From Pseudeuparius sepicola (lineage: Eukaryota > Arthropoda > Insecta > Coleoptera > Anthribidae): 64,000 nt of DNA. The translations under genes were made by a program, and so were the position numbers. The DNA is taken from contig OY987299.1 in the NCBI GenBank assembly GCA_963920635.1, forward strand, positions 20,910,901-20,974,900, written 5' to 3'. Numbering within the stretch: position 1 is the stretch's first letter; each line of letters opens with the position of its first letter. The notes under the pieces are model-generated. The model made no database searches. It saw nothing but the letters and a program-made list of their open reading frames with translations, and was not told the origin of the DNA. Positions 32,531 to 43,660 of this stretch are shown here, piece by piece.

Positions 32531-33137
32531 AACATTGGATTCAATGAATATTTAATCGTTTCCGGAAAAAGAAATCCGCAAACACTCCCCTTTTAATTTC
32601 GCAAAGCCCCGGAGGCAATTTGTTACCGAGATTCTTCCGCGGCGTGCGACCATCAGACCCCATTTCTCAGTCGACCTTTACGAATATTTGCTTTTTAAAA
32701 TTGCCACTGTCGGCGAACTGCACCCACCGGCCCTGATTCAAACAAAAATGAGGTATAGCGTTGACGTGCGTGCCCGAAAATTGCTTTTGGCGCGGCCTTT
32801 TGTTCGTTTTCCGTTTCATTTTCAAACAACGCCGAATGAAAAAGCCGAGAGATTAATTTTCAAAAAAGAAGGTGCAAATATCGTTAGTGAGGAGCTACAC
32901 ACAGAGAGCAGAGCTTTAAACACACCAGACGCTATTTAGCTCTTGTTTGTTCTTTGATCAAAAATCGCCTCTGTACCGTAGACATTTTTTAATTAAGCTT
33001 CCACTTTTGCAAAAAGCATAACAGGATGCATGCGAAATTATAAAATATACCCGTACTAAAGAATGAACTCGTCCATTTCTGGTCTTGAATAATTAACATA
33101 TCGCAGCTATGCGATGATGCGCATGCGATATCTAGGT

Positions 33138-34020
33138 ACAGGGTGACCTATTTGTTTTCGGGTCACCCTTAGACTGGAAGATAGTGACAGATTTTTGGAC
33201 GTGATTTTCCTCAGTATGCCTTTCATAGGGCATTATGTTGCGTATATTCTCACAATAATAAGGTATGAATCAGAGAGTAATCCTGGGTTCTTCATAATGG
33301 AAAAGTGAGTTTTCATTTATTTGAAAAATATGCGTTTTGATATGATTTTAGTCAGGCTGGTATGTGTTTTATAATGAAGTTCAAAATAGAAAATTCGTCG
33401 GAAAACCATAGGTATACCTACGGTTAACGTGGGCTCAAGGGGCTACTACTATTGAGAACTTGTATTTTAATACTTAATTTTTCCAGGTTTCTGAACAGGC
33501 TGTAAATGGTAAGTATGCAAGTTCTTGTCATAAAACTGCCGAAGAAAAGAAGGCATTCCGTGTGCGCATGCCCACGTATATTTTACATCGAATAAATCGT
33601 TTAAATGATTAAATAACATTGAATTTATACTGTACTTGGACGCAATGCAATTCTTTTTTCAGCAGTTTCATAAAAAGAACTTCCACACTTCTCATTGGCA
33701 ACCTGGGAAAATTAATTATTAAAATATAGGTTCACATGACAATAATAATAGTCCTTTGGGCCTACGCTAACGGTAGGCCAGTGGTTTTCCGAGAATTTTC
33801 TATTTTGAGCTTCATTATAAAACACATGGCAGCCTGAGTAAAATCATATCAAAACGCATATTTTTCGAATAAATTAAAACTCAATTTTTCATATGAAGAA
33901 CCCAGGATGACTCTCTGATTCATACCTTATTATTGTGAGAATATATGCAACATAATGTCCTTTGAAAGGCATACTGAGTAAAATCACGTCCAAAAATCGG
34001 TCACTATCTCCCGGTCTAAG
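33138..34020. mobile_element. Foldback inside duplication unit 1
   Basis: The left end CAGGGTGACC...GGTCACCCT is itself a short hairpin (33139-33168). Arms pair from GACTGGAAGATAGTGACAG (33172) with its complement near 33995, through GCGTTTTGATATGATTTTAG and its counterpart near 33855, to about 33550/33655. It directly abuts the transposase relic, so it probably belonged to the same mariner-type element. Confidence 0.65.
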
Positions 34021-34049
34021 TAATGTGCGACTTGACCCAAATATTTTTA

Positions 34050-34436
34050 AATTGAAGAAAGTTTTTTTAGAGAAACAATTCAAATTGTGTGAAGCTGCAA
34101 GAGCATTTAATATCAGACATCCAGATGTTCCAGTAAGTCGAAGTACTGTGCAAACGTGTAAATAAAATCAGACAGAATGAACATCGTGTACCTACCTTTA
34201 AGAAATTATTATAACCAAATTTTACAATATTTTAGGACAATCCCCGAACTACTATTATAAGAACGCGGCTAGTTTGGACCTTAATATCCCCAGAACCAGA
34301 AAGTAATGGAAAATATCTGAAACAAAACAAAATAAAAGCTTTCAAGCCTAAATTTTTGCACACATTGGATCTGGGAGATGAAGAAACAAGATTAGAGGAA
34401 CAGATTATTGACTATTTGGTAGATATATATCCTTTT
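34050..34436 (+). pseudogene. Mariner-type transposase relic with a short intron
   Basis: The first block (34050-34187) reads KKVFLEKQFKLCEAARAFNI then HPDVPVSRSTVQ, an HTH of the mariner/IS630 type. A one-base shift then continues VNKIRQNEHR. GTACCT at 34188 and TTTACAATATTTTAG ending at 34235 bound a likely 48-bp intron. The second block starts DNPRTTIIRTR, shifts frame, and returns as LKQNKIKAFKPKF then LHTLDLGDEETRLE, the linker before the catalytic domain. The DDE/D core is absent because LINE sequence starts at about 34440. It is broken by at least two frameshifts. A near copy lies at 38400-38790. Confidence 0.75.
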
Positions 34437-34439
34437 TTA

Positions 34440-35884
34440 GTAAGCATCAGTACGGTTTCATCCCTGGACGTTCAACGAAAAAGCCCATTAGAAAAATTGT
34501 GTCCGATGTAGTTGATGGCCTGGAAGCAGGTGAGCACGTAATGCTTACATTGTGCGATGTTTCCAAGGCCTTCGATTGTGTCAGTCATGGTCTGTCTATT
34601 GCTGGAGAACATGATTGGGGCCGGTTTTGGAGGTGAAGCGCTGGTCTTCTCTCGATCGTATCTTGTCGACAGACATCAGGCGTGTCTGTGCGTGGAAAGG
34701 TTTCCTCTTTCCTACATAGGTACATCACATGGAGTTCCCCAGGGCTCCGCCCTGGGTCCGCTCTATTTTCTCGTATACAATATTAATGACTTTCCACGGT
34801 TTTTGTTTGCAGAAAAATGCACTCTGTTTGCGGACGATGCGACCTTGGCATGTTCCGATATTTCGGTATCCGCTCTGGAAGGGAAGTCTTGTGAGATAAA
34901 GGAGCGGGATCTGGACTGGTTCTCTGCTAACGGCTTGTTATATTGAATAAAGATAAAACACAAAGAATATTTATTTCTACAAACAATAATATTGCGACTG
35001 GTGCTAGCGTTAAGGTGTTGGGCGTCGTGATAGATGGCAGATTGGACTGGTCAGTTCATATTCATTCATTGTGTAAAACATTAGTATAGTGTTATTTATG
35101 CTTAGAACTTTGAAACAAATTTTAAATTTCGATATTCTGATAAACGCATAGTTTGCATTGTTTCATTCAAGAATCCAGTATGCCGTCGTCCTTTGGGGAA
35201 ATGCAAGTCAATCCATCAGAGCATTCAAACTCCAGAATCCAGAAGAAGGCATTACGTATAATATTGAATCTTGGACTTAGAGAATCATGTAGAGAACATT
35301 TTGTGCGATTAGGAATTGACTTTGCCCAGTTTGCACATATATTGCTGTTTGTTGGAGGTACACACGAATAGGTCGGTTTTCGCGTCGCGCTCGGATATTC
35401 ATTCTTTTCAAACAAGAAATTCGAACAATTTGAGAACAGTTAAATACCGACTAAAAAGGACTGACAAAAGTAGTCTCAATTTCAATCTATACAATTCTGT
35501 ACCGTTGTACTTGAAGAAATTAAATAATTATCACCTTGAGAAAGATATTTGTAGACAATTCTTATTATAGTATAGATGAATTTTTTAAATTAAGATTTTA
35601 GATTGGAGAGATTTGTCCCGCTGAGCGTCTGTTGTACTTTTGTAAGTGTTAATAAGTAACAAATACGGAATGTAATTTTGAAGCCATGCAGAAGAAATGA
35701 CAAATGCATTAAAGAAAATGGTGGCTAGAAGTTGCAAAATTTAGTACTTAGTTTTCGTTTTTTTTGCTTTCTTCTGTTCTTTGTAAGTATAAGACCAATA
35801 TTAATTATCATCAAGTTGTTAGAGTATAATTTTAATTTCCTTTTAATGTCTAACTATTAATTTTTAGAAATAAATAAATACATA
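34440..35884 (+). mobile_element. 5'-truncated CR1/Jockey-type LINE
   Basis: Reverse-transcriptase landmarks appear in order: HQYGFIPGRST (about 34450), DVSKAFDCVSH (about 34556, first catalytic Asp), GVPQGSALGPLYFLVY (about 34732), TLFADDATL (about 34820, FADD), WFSANGLL and VLGVVIDGRLDWS (about 35015). The C-terminal region follows, with FKLQKKALRII-like residues and TRNSNNLRTVKYRLKRT then LYNSVPLYLKKLN (35316-35570). The frame changes several times and stops occur, so it is dead. The 3' region ends in AAATAAATAAATA. Motif order and wording fit the CR1/Jockey group rather than R2 or RTE. No endonuclease is present. Confidence 0.85.
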
Positions 35885-36503
35885 ATCAGACCCCATTTCT
35901 CAGTCGACCTGTACGAATATTTGCTTTTTAAATTGCCACTGTCGGCGAACTGCACCCACTGACCCTGATTCAAACAAAACTGAGGTATATAGCATATAGC
36001 GTTGACGTGCGTGCCCGAAAATTGCTTTTGGCGCGGCCTTTTGATCGTTTTCCGTTTCGTTTTCAAACAACGCCGAATGAAAAAGCCGAGAGATTAATTT
36101 TCAAAAAAGAAGGTGCAAATATCGTTAATGAGGAGCTACACACAGAGAGCAGAGCTTTAAAAACACCAGACGCTATTTAGCTCTTGTTTGTTCTTTGATC
36201 AAAAATCGCCTCTGTACCGTAGACATTTTTTAATTAAGCTTCCACTTTTGCAAAAAAACATAACAGGATGCATGCGAATTTATAAAATATACCCTTACTA
36301 AAGAATGAACTCGCCCAGTTCTGGTCTTGAATAATTAAAATATCGCAGCTATGCGATGATGCGCATGTGATATCTAGCTACAGGGTGACCCATTTGTTTT
36401 CGGGTCACCCTGTAAAAATTTAGACCGGAAGATAGTGACAGATTTTTGGACGTGATTTTACTCAGTGTGCCCTACAAAGCCCATTATGTTGCGTATATTC
36501 TCA

Positions 36504-37702
36504 GGGGTAATATAACAAGTGGTCTGCCTATTATCGATAATATAATCCCAAAGCTGAAAATACCACGACTGCGCAGCAGAAGTGGTATTTTCTTAGCATT
36601 GGGATTATAATGAGTGATAAATTAACGAAAGGTATTATTTATTATTAGGCATACCACGATTTGTATTTAAAAAGAGAATTTAACAACTGCAAATAGTTAG
36701 TTTGACAGCTAATTGTCATTTAGATTGAACTTTCGGTTCTGAATATGTTTTTTGTGCTAATAGATATTTAAAGATCAATGTATATTTTAGTCCTATATTA
36801 ATTTTGGTAATATGGAGGAGTTATCGGATTATCAGTTTTAGCTGCCACAATATTCGTTTAGCGTAACTAGGACGTAACTAAGAGAGTAGAGGATTTCAGC
36901 GATTATTTCCCTCATACTGCTTGCATCCAACAAGGTAGCTCCTTCCATAAAAATCCAACCAATCATATGCCTCTGCTAGCGATAATTGCACTTGTGCAAA
37001 TTATCGCGGTAATTGCACTTGTGCAAATTATCACTTCGTTGCTTAGCAACCGCGAATCTGTTGGATACAAGTACGTACCTACCTACTTCTTAAAGTTTGT
37101 GTGTTTCACACTGTTCTAAATTATGCAGCTTATAAATTATGTTGCGGTACTATTAAGCATTGTATCAATGAATTTATATAACTTTTATATTGCTTAATTT
37201 TTGTTATTGGACCTCCGTCTCCGTTTAAATTTGTTTGTTTACTCGAACGATACAGTCGAAGCTGTCAATAAACTCGTTCAAAATGAATCGCTTTGGAAAT
37301 GTAAACATAGAATAAATTAATACAGAAATTATTAAATCGTATTCGAGAAATAATCTCGACAAATACCAGTCGTGCCGGCAATCTTTCTAGACAATTTTTT
37401 TTTCAAGCCCTATTTTGCCCATTAGCAAAACCACTCGTACAAATTGGGCTTTTATTTTCAGAGATAAAATCCCTCGAGCTTCGCCCTCGAGCTTGGCTCT
37501 CGGGATTTTATCAGAAAATAAAAGACCAATTTATACTCGTGACCTTTCTAGGCAAAATAGCGCTTTCGAAAAAATTATCGATAAAATTTCCGGCACTTGT
37601 GATATTACAATACCACTAGTAATATTATCGCTGAAATCATCACCTGATTGTTAATAGTTCAAAAATAATATCATTTCATTGGTTCATATTGGCAGGAGTT
37701 GA
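36504..37702. mobile_element. Repeat family K: hairpin-rich insertion with 7-bp target duplication
   Basis: ATTCTCA is repeated at 36497-36503 and 37703-37709, and unit 1 holds the empty site (GCGTATATTCTCACAATAAT near 33240). The insert has no terminal inverted repeats and no poly(A). It contains several strong hairpins: TAATCCCAAAGCTGAAAA with its complement around CTGCGCAGCAG (36541-36610), a doubled TTGCACTTGTGCAAATTATC (36985-37031), and GATAAAATCCCTCGAG...CTCGGGATTTTATC (37463-37512). The 79-codon frame at 37415-37654 runs through a hairpin and is not coding. Related copies: 54358-55083, 13515-13632 and probably 61545-61735. Confidence 0.85.
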
Positions 37703-38399
37703 ATTCTCACAATAATAAGGTATGAATAGAGAGTCACCCTGGGTTCTTCATAATGGAAAAGTGACTTTTCAATTATTATTCGAAAAATATGCGTTTTGAT
37801 AAGATTTTAGTCAGGCTGCCATGTGTTTTATAATGAAGTTCAAAATAGAAAATTCGTCGGAAAACCATAGGCTACCGTTAACGTGGACCCAAAAGGCTAC
37901 TATTGCCACGTGAACTTGTATTTTAATACTTAATTTTTCCACGTTTCTGAACAGGCAAGAAAAGATGGCATACCGTTTGCGCATGCAGTATGTAAGTTCT
38001 TGTCATAAAACTGCTGAAGAAAAGATGGCATACCGTTTGCGCATGCCCACGTATACTTTACATCGAATAAATCGTTTAAATGAAGCGTGGAAAAATTAGT
38101 TATTAAAATATAGGTCCACGTGACAATAATAGTCCTTTTCCGAGGAATTTTCTATTATGAACTTCATTATAAAACACATGACTGCCTGAGTAAAATCAAT
38201 CAAACGCATATTTTTCGAATAAACGAAAACTCAATTTTTCATATGAAGAACCCAGGATGACGCTCTGATTCATTTCATACCTTTTTATTGTGAGAATATA
38301 CGCTACATAATGCCCTTTGAAAGGCATACTGAGTAAAATCACGTCCAAAAATCAGTCACTATCTCCTGCTCTAAATAACGTGAGACTTGACCCAGATAT

Positions 38400-38790
38400 T
38401 TTTAAATTGAAAATTTTATTTTAAGAGAAACAATTCAAATTGTGTGAAGCTGCAAGAGCATTTAATATCAGACACCCAGATGTACCAGTAAGTCGAAGCA
38501 CTGTGCAAACGTGTAAATAAAATCAGACAGAATGAACATCGTGTATACCTTTAAGAAATTATAACCAAATTTTACAATATTTTAGGACAATCCCCGAACT
38601 ACTATTATAAGAACGCGGCTAGTTCGGACCTTAATATCCCCAGAACCAGAAAGTAATGGAAAATATCTGAAACAAAACAAAATAAAAGCTTTCAAGCCTA
38701 AATTTTTGCAAACACTGGATCTGGGAGATGAAGAAACAAGATTAGAGGAACAGATTATTGACTATTTGGTAGATATATATATCCTTTTTT
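38400..38790 (+). pseudogene. Mariner-type transposase relic, copy in unit 2
   Basis: Same blocks as 34050-34436: RAFNIRHPDVPVSRSTVQ, the likely intron ending TTTACAATATTTTAG, then DNPRTTIIRTR and NKIKAFKPKFLQTLDLGDEE. Here TTAAGAGAAACAATTC replaces the unit-1 sequence, and TTCGGACC in place of TTTGGACC gives SDLNIPRT in the alternative frame, which looks ancestral. It is truncated by the LINE at the same base as in unit 1. Confidence 0.7.
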
Positions 38791-38794
38791 AGTA

Positions 38795-38947
38795 ACCATC
38801 AGTACGGTTTAATCCCTGGACGTTGAACGACAAAGGCCATTAGAAAAATTGTGTCCGATGTGGTTGATGGCCTGGAAGCAGGTGAGCACGTAATGCTTAC
38901 ATTGTTTCCTCTTCCTACATACATCACATGGAGTTCCCCAGGGTTCG
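38795..38947 (+). pseudogene. LINE remnant in unit 2
   Basis: ACCATCAGTACGGTTTAATC and GTTGATGGCCTGGAAGCAGG match unit 1. The segment then jumps to CACATGGAGTTCCCCAGGG, so most of the first half of the RT is deleted. Sequence after 38947 no longer matches. Confidence 0.75.
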
Positions 38948-39575
38948 GTTAAATAAGCCCATTTTTCGGACATTTTTTCATTAATGTCAAATTTGACATA
39001 TAAAAGAGACTACTTCACAACATTTGATTATGTCAATTTTGGTTCTAGAGCAAGCAAAACCTGATGCCGCAAACAAATTTTCCGTAAGTGTAATTTATTT
39101 ACTAAAAATTTTTCCCATATGGTGCAGATTTTTTGGCGGGCACTGTATAACATCGCAAAGCAAATTAAAAACTTCTTCCTCATACCTTATTGAATAAGAT
39201 TTAAGAAACTTGTGCCTAAAAACCTACTAGAAATGTGTATCATCCCGTGAATTATATAATATTATGTGATCCTGGAAGGTAAGAAGTTCCTTTCCAGAGG
39301 AGCTTAGCTCCGGAGTCGGAGGACAGAATGTGCGTCATTATTTTAAATTAGCGTCACCTGATCTCGCTGTTAGTCACTGCAGTCGAAAACAATTCGATCA
39401 AACAGTGGCGGACCAAAAAGCTTCTAAAAACATTTGTTTTCAAAAATGTAAAAGACCATTTACACAAAATTGGCTCGTATACCATGTTTTTTTTTTTGGA
39501 TAGGTACTTAAGTAGCAGAATATTAGTAAATAGTTATTTGTGTGTCAATGCACGGGCCCTACAAAACATAATATA
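38948..39575. other. Intronic DNA with an orphan transposon end
   Basis: GGCGGGCACTGTA (about 39136-39148) preceded by CATATGGTGCAGA mirrors the end at 21311. No gene signal. Confidence 0.4.
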
Positions 39576-41050
39576 CGGTATGTCCCCGGATAGGTGAAAC
39601 GATTATTTTAAAAGACAAAAACACCGAGTTGAAATTTGACCTTTTGGGCTTCAGCCCTGCTTGGTTTGAAAGTAATTTTTGACATAATTTTAGTTTCGAA
39701 AAATCAAGTCTGTCTTCGATATTTCGAAAAACTGTTTTGTCTTGAAATCGGCACTTAAGTCTCCCATTATTGTACGATTTTTGTAATAAGTAGGCCTTGG
39801 CGAGATGTACCTAAACATCAAATGTCAGACGCGGAGCCATCGCCCGTCAAAAGTGACTAAATATTCAAAACTCGGCCAATAAAGGCCCATTTAACTATTC
39901 GTACACATTGCGAAATTATTGTTACCTATAGCAGGGCAATCTATCAGTATAAATATTTTAGTAGGTTTGAATATCAATAGATTTGTTATGGAGGCTGCAC
40001 AACAAGCAACAGTTTGGTTTTTCTGTTCCAAGGTGCCGCGTCTTGTCGGCCAGAGGCCTCGGCAACTAAATCCCACATGACTCATAAAAAGTTGAACTTC
40101 AGTGCCTTGGTACATAAATAACTATTTTACACGAGTAAACTGCCTTTCCTATATGAGTAACTTCAAAATGTTATTAAGAAAAGTTGTTCAGAATGAATGT
40201 AATCGTACACAAAATTTAAAAATTCAAGGTCTTGTTTGATTTTTTGCTCTTTTTTACTTGAGAAGTGAGGAAAAGTGCCCTTTTGGTAAAAGATAATACA
40301 ACTAGAAAAAATTGTCAAGAATGCAAAAATGAATAAGACAGCAAAATTTAAAGGCAAAAGGGCACTTTTCCCCACTTTTTTACACACCCGGTGTCCCTGG
40401 ATAGGTGAAACGACTCTTTTAGAGGGCAAACAAATTTCGAGTTGAAATTTTAGCTTTTGGGGATTAGCCCTGCTTGGTTTCAAAGTAATTTGGATATAAT
40501 TTTAGTTTCGAAAATCAAAAAAACTGATTTTTTTCACTATTAAAGTTACGGCAAAATGTTATTAAGAAAAGTTGTGTACAAAATTTCACAACCCTAGGCC
40601 TACTTTGATTTTTTGCTTTTTTGCTTAAAAAAGTGTGAAAAGTGCCCTTTTTCTTTTAAGTTGTACTGTTATCTTATTTATTTTTGCATTCTTAACAATT
40701 TTTCTTAGTAATATTTTGTATTATCTTTGACCAGAAGGGCACTTTTCCCCACTTTTCTAATAAAATGAGCACAAAATCAAAGTAGGCGTAGGATTTTAAA
40801 ATTTCGGAAAATTACTCAGTTTTTCATTCTGAACAACTTTTCTTAATAACATTTTGATGTAACTCCTACAGGAAAGGCACTTTACTAGTGTAAAAAATAG
40901 TTCTTTCGAAACATACTTGATTTTTCGAAACTAAAATTATGTCACAAATTACTTTCAAACCAATCAAGGTTGATCCCCAAAAGCTCCAATTTCTACTCGA
41001 TTTTCTTTTTGTCTTTTACAAGATATATTTCACCTCTCCGAGGACACACT
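39576..41050. mobile_element. Compound foldback mariner-like element with two left ends
   Basis: Left ends GTCCCCGGATAGGTGAAACG (about 39582) and GTGTCCCTGGATAGGTGAAA (about 40391) face one right end at 41050 (complement CAGTGTGTCCTCGGAGAGG), flanked by TA. The arms of 40388-41050 pair as a complete foldback. The segment before it is a second, partial copy interrupted by a family H element (39740-40124). Shared arm phrases: TTGGTTTCAAAGTAATTTG, ATAATTTTAGTTTCGAAAA and ATGTTATTAAGAAAAGTTG. Frames here, including 106 codons at 40163-40483, are arm sequence, not genes. Confidence 0.75.
39740..40124 (-). mobile_element. Family H copy C, internally deleted
   Basis: Read on the minus strand it starts TAGTTATTTATGTACCAAGG and ends CCGATTTCAAGAC. 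One arm of the terminal hairpin and about 230 bp of body are missing: TGTCTTGTC-type sequence joins directly to GGCCAGAGGCCTCGG. It sits inside the foldback at 39576-41050, whose other arm gives the approximate uninterrupted sequence (near 40890). Confidence 0.75.
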
Positions 41051-41516
41051 GTATATCAACATTCATTATATCAAAAGGAGCATTGGAGAATCTTCCAGAA
41101 TATTTACAAATCGCAAGGTTCTAAACTATATTTAAATAAAACCATTGGAAGCATCACAGGGGAATAATGAAAAACTTACAAAAATAGGGTTTTAGGGGCC
41201 TCAGGCCAACATAGCTGGGCCAACATAACGGTGTTATAGGTAACAATGAGGTTGGAAGAAAAAGTCATGCAATAAAAAAATAAAAAAAAAATAAAAAAAA
41301 TATATATATATAATTTGCCCTAAAGTTCCCTTTTATACCTCACGTGGTTTCTAAATTGCACATTGGTTATTAAACCTTCAGTGCCTTATGGTATTACAAA
41401 TGACTATTTTTCAACAAAATCTACAGCCGTATTTATACAGACGGCGTGGTTGTGAACGGCAACTAAAACCTTTGTTGCATATATCTAATATCTAAGGAAA
41501 TATTTCTCTTTAGAGA
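41051..41516. other. Spacer with A-rich and TA tracts
   Basis: A/T simple sequence at about 41270-41312. No gene signal. Confidence 0.35.
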
Positions 41517-41524
41517 GAAGTAGG

Positions 41525-42339
41525 CAGTGATGTAACAGATACATTTTTTTCGGTATCTAGATACAGATACAGATACTGCCTGGCAGATGTATCTAGATAC
41601 AGATACCGATACATTTTTTTCTATAGTATCTGGGTACAGATACAGATACGTTAAAAAAATATCTAGATACTTCAAGAGACTTTCAGATACTATCGTTAAT
41701 TAAGAAAACTTCAGACCTCATTAAGGAAATCAATATACTTACCTACTTATATATTTATGAAACAAGTGTGTGTGTAGGTAAAGTAGAACTGTTTAGACGA
41801 ATGTGAAGTTTAGACTGTCACTAATTGAAACAAGTTGTGGGTTAGTAGTTTACCGTGTACGTCACTTCAAAGTGAGCACAGAGTAGATGCTTTATGTACG
41901 GTATTAAAAAAAAACACTAAATCACGCCCCACTTTATTATTTGTATTGTTTATTTTTTTTAACATTAGCGACATTTCGAAGTATTCATCGCTGAGCCTGT
42001 TACGCCTTATTGGCGTTAAAATTTGTCCTCCATGGTAAAACCATGTTATATGTTTTGCCTCATCGATTGCACAAAGCATGTAATCCTATTTGAATTAAAA
42101 TAAACTTAAAATTAATTTTTGCCCATAGGAACCGTTTAAAAATTAAATATGGGCAGGTGACACGCCTTGGCATCTTGGCTAAAAATGTCTATAGTATCTA
42201 AGTATCTAGATACTTTCAAAAGAATCTAGATACTAAAGCAGATCCTGATTTTTGTAAGTATCTAGATATGTATCTAGGCACATAAAAAGTATCTAGATAC
42301 AGTATCTAGATACATCTATCTCGATACATTACATCACTG
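41525..42339. mobile_element. hAT element with subterminal GTATCTAGATAC repeats
   Basis: The ends CAGTGATGTAA (left) and TTACATCACTG (right) are flanked by an exact 8-bp target duplication GAAGTAGG (41517-41524, 42340-42347). About ten copies of GTATCTAGATAC or GATACAGATAC-like words crowd both ends (41550-41690, 42195-42325). Subterminal palindromic words of this kind are typical transposase-binding sites of hAT elements. The 815-bp element keeps only a C-terminal transposase remnant. Confidence 0.92.
41867..42079 (-). pseudogene. hAT transposase C-terminal remnant
   Basis: The minus-strand frame reads GGQILTPIRRNRLSDEYFEM then SLMLKKINN, close to the hAT dimerisation motif in which an (K/R)RNRLS..... 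E..L.L+ block ends the protein. The extra residues after it are not family-like. The rest of the transposase is missing. Element boundaries and target duplication support the hAT call independently. Confidence 0.6.
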
Positions 42340-42347
42340 GAAGTAGG

Positions 42348-43174
42348 TAACACTTTCAGAATGTATATCTACTCCCATGTGTACAAGAACTCTGTTCCAG
42401 AAACCTATCAATTGCGCATCGCACGACTCCAGAGATTCCGTAGAGTTTCTTTGGCATATAAAGATTACACTGCAGCGAGCAGCAGATATACCTTGCAAGC
42501 AATGATAAAATAAACCTACCAGAAATCCTCATTTTTCACCCTGATATAAAACAAAACTCCCCCACAGTAATATAGGTATGACACGCGCAAGAATTCATCG
42601 CTAAAAAGCAACACGCTCGATCACATTAAATCTATTATTTTCTATCCGGCCGCTGAAGTTTGTACTCTGCGAAATAATGATTACTATCTACATCGATAAC
42701 CGACATGACAGGCAAATCGTAATCCAATAAACTCTCTACGAGTTTTCGGGAATAAATAATAAGCAGTGGGGAGCACGTCTTGCGAGCCTCGTAAAAATTG
42801 AATATTTTTGTGGGGATAGAAAACTCATGAGCAGTTGTAATCCAGGGGGGAAAGTCTACTAACCTTAAACCGTTAACTTTCGAAAACGAGCAAACACAAA
42901 AATTACAATATCCCCAAATAATTTTTTTCGAATAATACGACTTACTATAAAAACCGCTGCCAACTACCTACTTCCATATTAATTTTTTCAATCCGTTATC
43001 TAATAGTTTCAGACTGATTCCCTATTCTCGAAATAAAATAAGAATTTCATGAAAATCCAAAATGCTCCTAAACATTTTGGGAATGTATTATGTTATTCTC
43101 TTGATTAAATAAAATAAATTTAGTATAAAATTTAAAACGTAATATTTTAAAAACGGGAAAAGGTAATGATACGA
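42348..43174. other. Intronic DNA, nothing recognised
   Basis: No copies or open frames of note. Slightly GC-richer at 42350-42480. Confidence 0.3.
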
Positions 43175-43660
43175 AGGTTTATAGCCAGGGGGCTGGCGTC
43201 CAAATTTCACGGGTCATTTCAGCATAATTTTTCTTCATTCTGTACGGTAGTTTTTACTTAATAAATAAGTAAGGTTAGTGTCAGCTGACGCACTCCCGTG
43301 GCAAAAGGGTACTAGGGGACTACGAATCTAGTAAAAAAATATATTTTCCGGTCATTTTAGCAAAGCTGGAAATTTTAGGATTATTTGTTTATGGTGATTC
43401 CATGAAAAAAAAAGTGTCAGCTGCCTGCGGTGGGGGGCAAAAATTGTTAGCTGCGCATGTGAGAAAGTTGAAAAAAAAAATCCCGATGATTTCAGCAAAG
43501 CTGAAAATTATTTATAGTATAATAAATTACGATATGAAGATCGTATAAATAATAACTGTAAGCTGGTACAAAACTGTGGCTAAACCTGTTAGCTGGGCGT
43601 TCAAAGTAGGTACCTATAAACCCGATTTTCTCGGTAATTTTAAACATACATTCATGGTTC
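43175..43660. repeat. Degenerate tandem repeat (about 140-bp period)
   Basis: Four diverged units each carry a TTAGCTG or GTCAGCTG word followed by a CGGTCATTTCAGC-like word and AAAGCTGGAAATTTTAGG/GCTGAAAATTATT. The ATTT(C/T)AGCA landmarks lie near 43213, 43355 and 43488, with a weaker CGGTAATTTT near 43636, giving spacings of 142, 133 and about 148 bp. No coding potential. Confidence 0.5.

Larger units (their letters stand above)
32648..35884 (+). repeat. Tandem duplication unit 1 (transposase relic plus LINE)
   Basis: From ATCAGACCCCATTTCTCAGT onward this unit is repeated head to tail from 35885. It comprises a GC-rich spacer of about 490 bp (32648-33137), a foldback (33138-34020), a mariner transposase relic (34050-34436) and a LINE fragment ending in an AAATAAATAAATA tail (35869-35883). 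The second unit begins immediately after that tail. The 83-codon frame at 32688-32939 lies in the spacer, has no recognisable domain, and recurs with changes in unit 2. Confidence 0.8.
35885..38947 (+). repeat. Tandem duplication unit 2
   Basis: Begins ATCAGACCCCATTTCTCAGT (about 35887), mirroring 32651, and follows unit 1 through the spacer, foldback, transposase relic and LINE start. Differences: a 1199-bp insertion at 36504-37702, a short internal duplication around AAAAGATGGCATACCGTTTG (about 37970 and 38024), and a deletion of about 140 bp in the LINE from GCTTACATTG to TTTCCTC. Similarity to unit 1 ends near 38947, just after GGAGTTCCCCAGGG. Confidence 0.8.
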
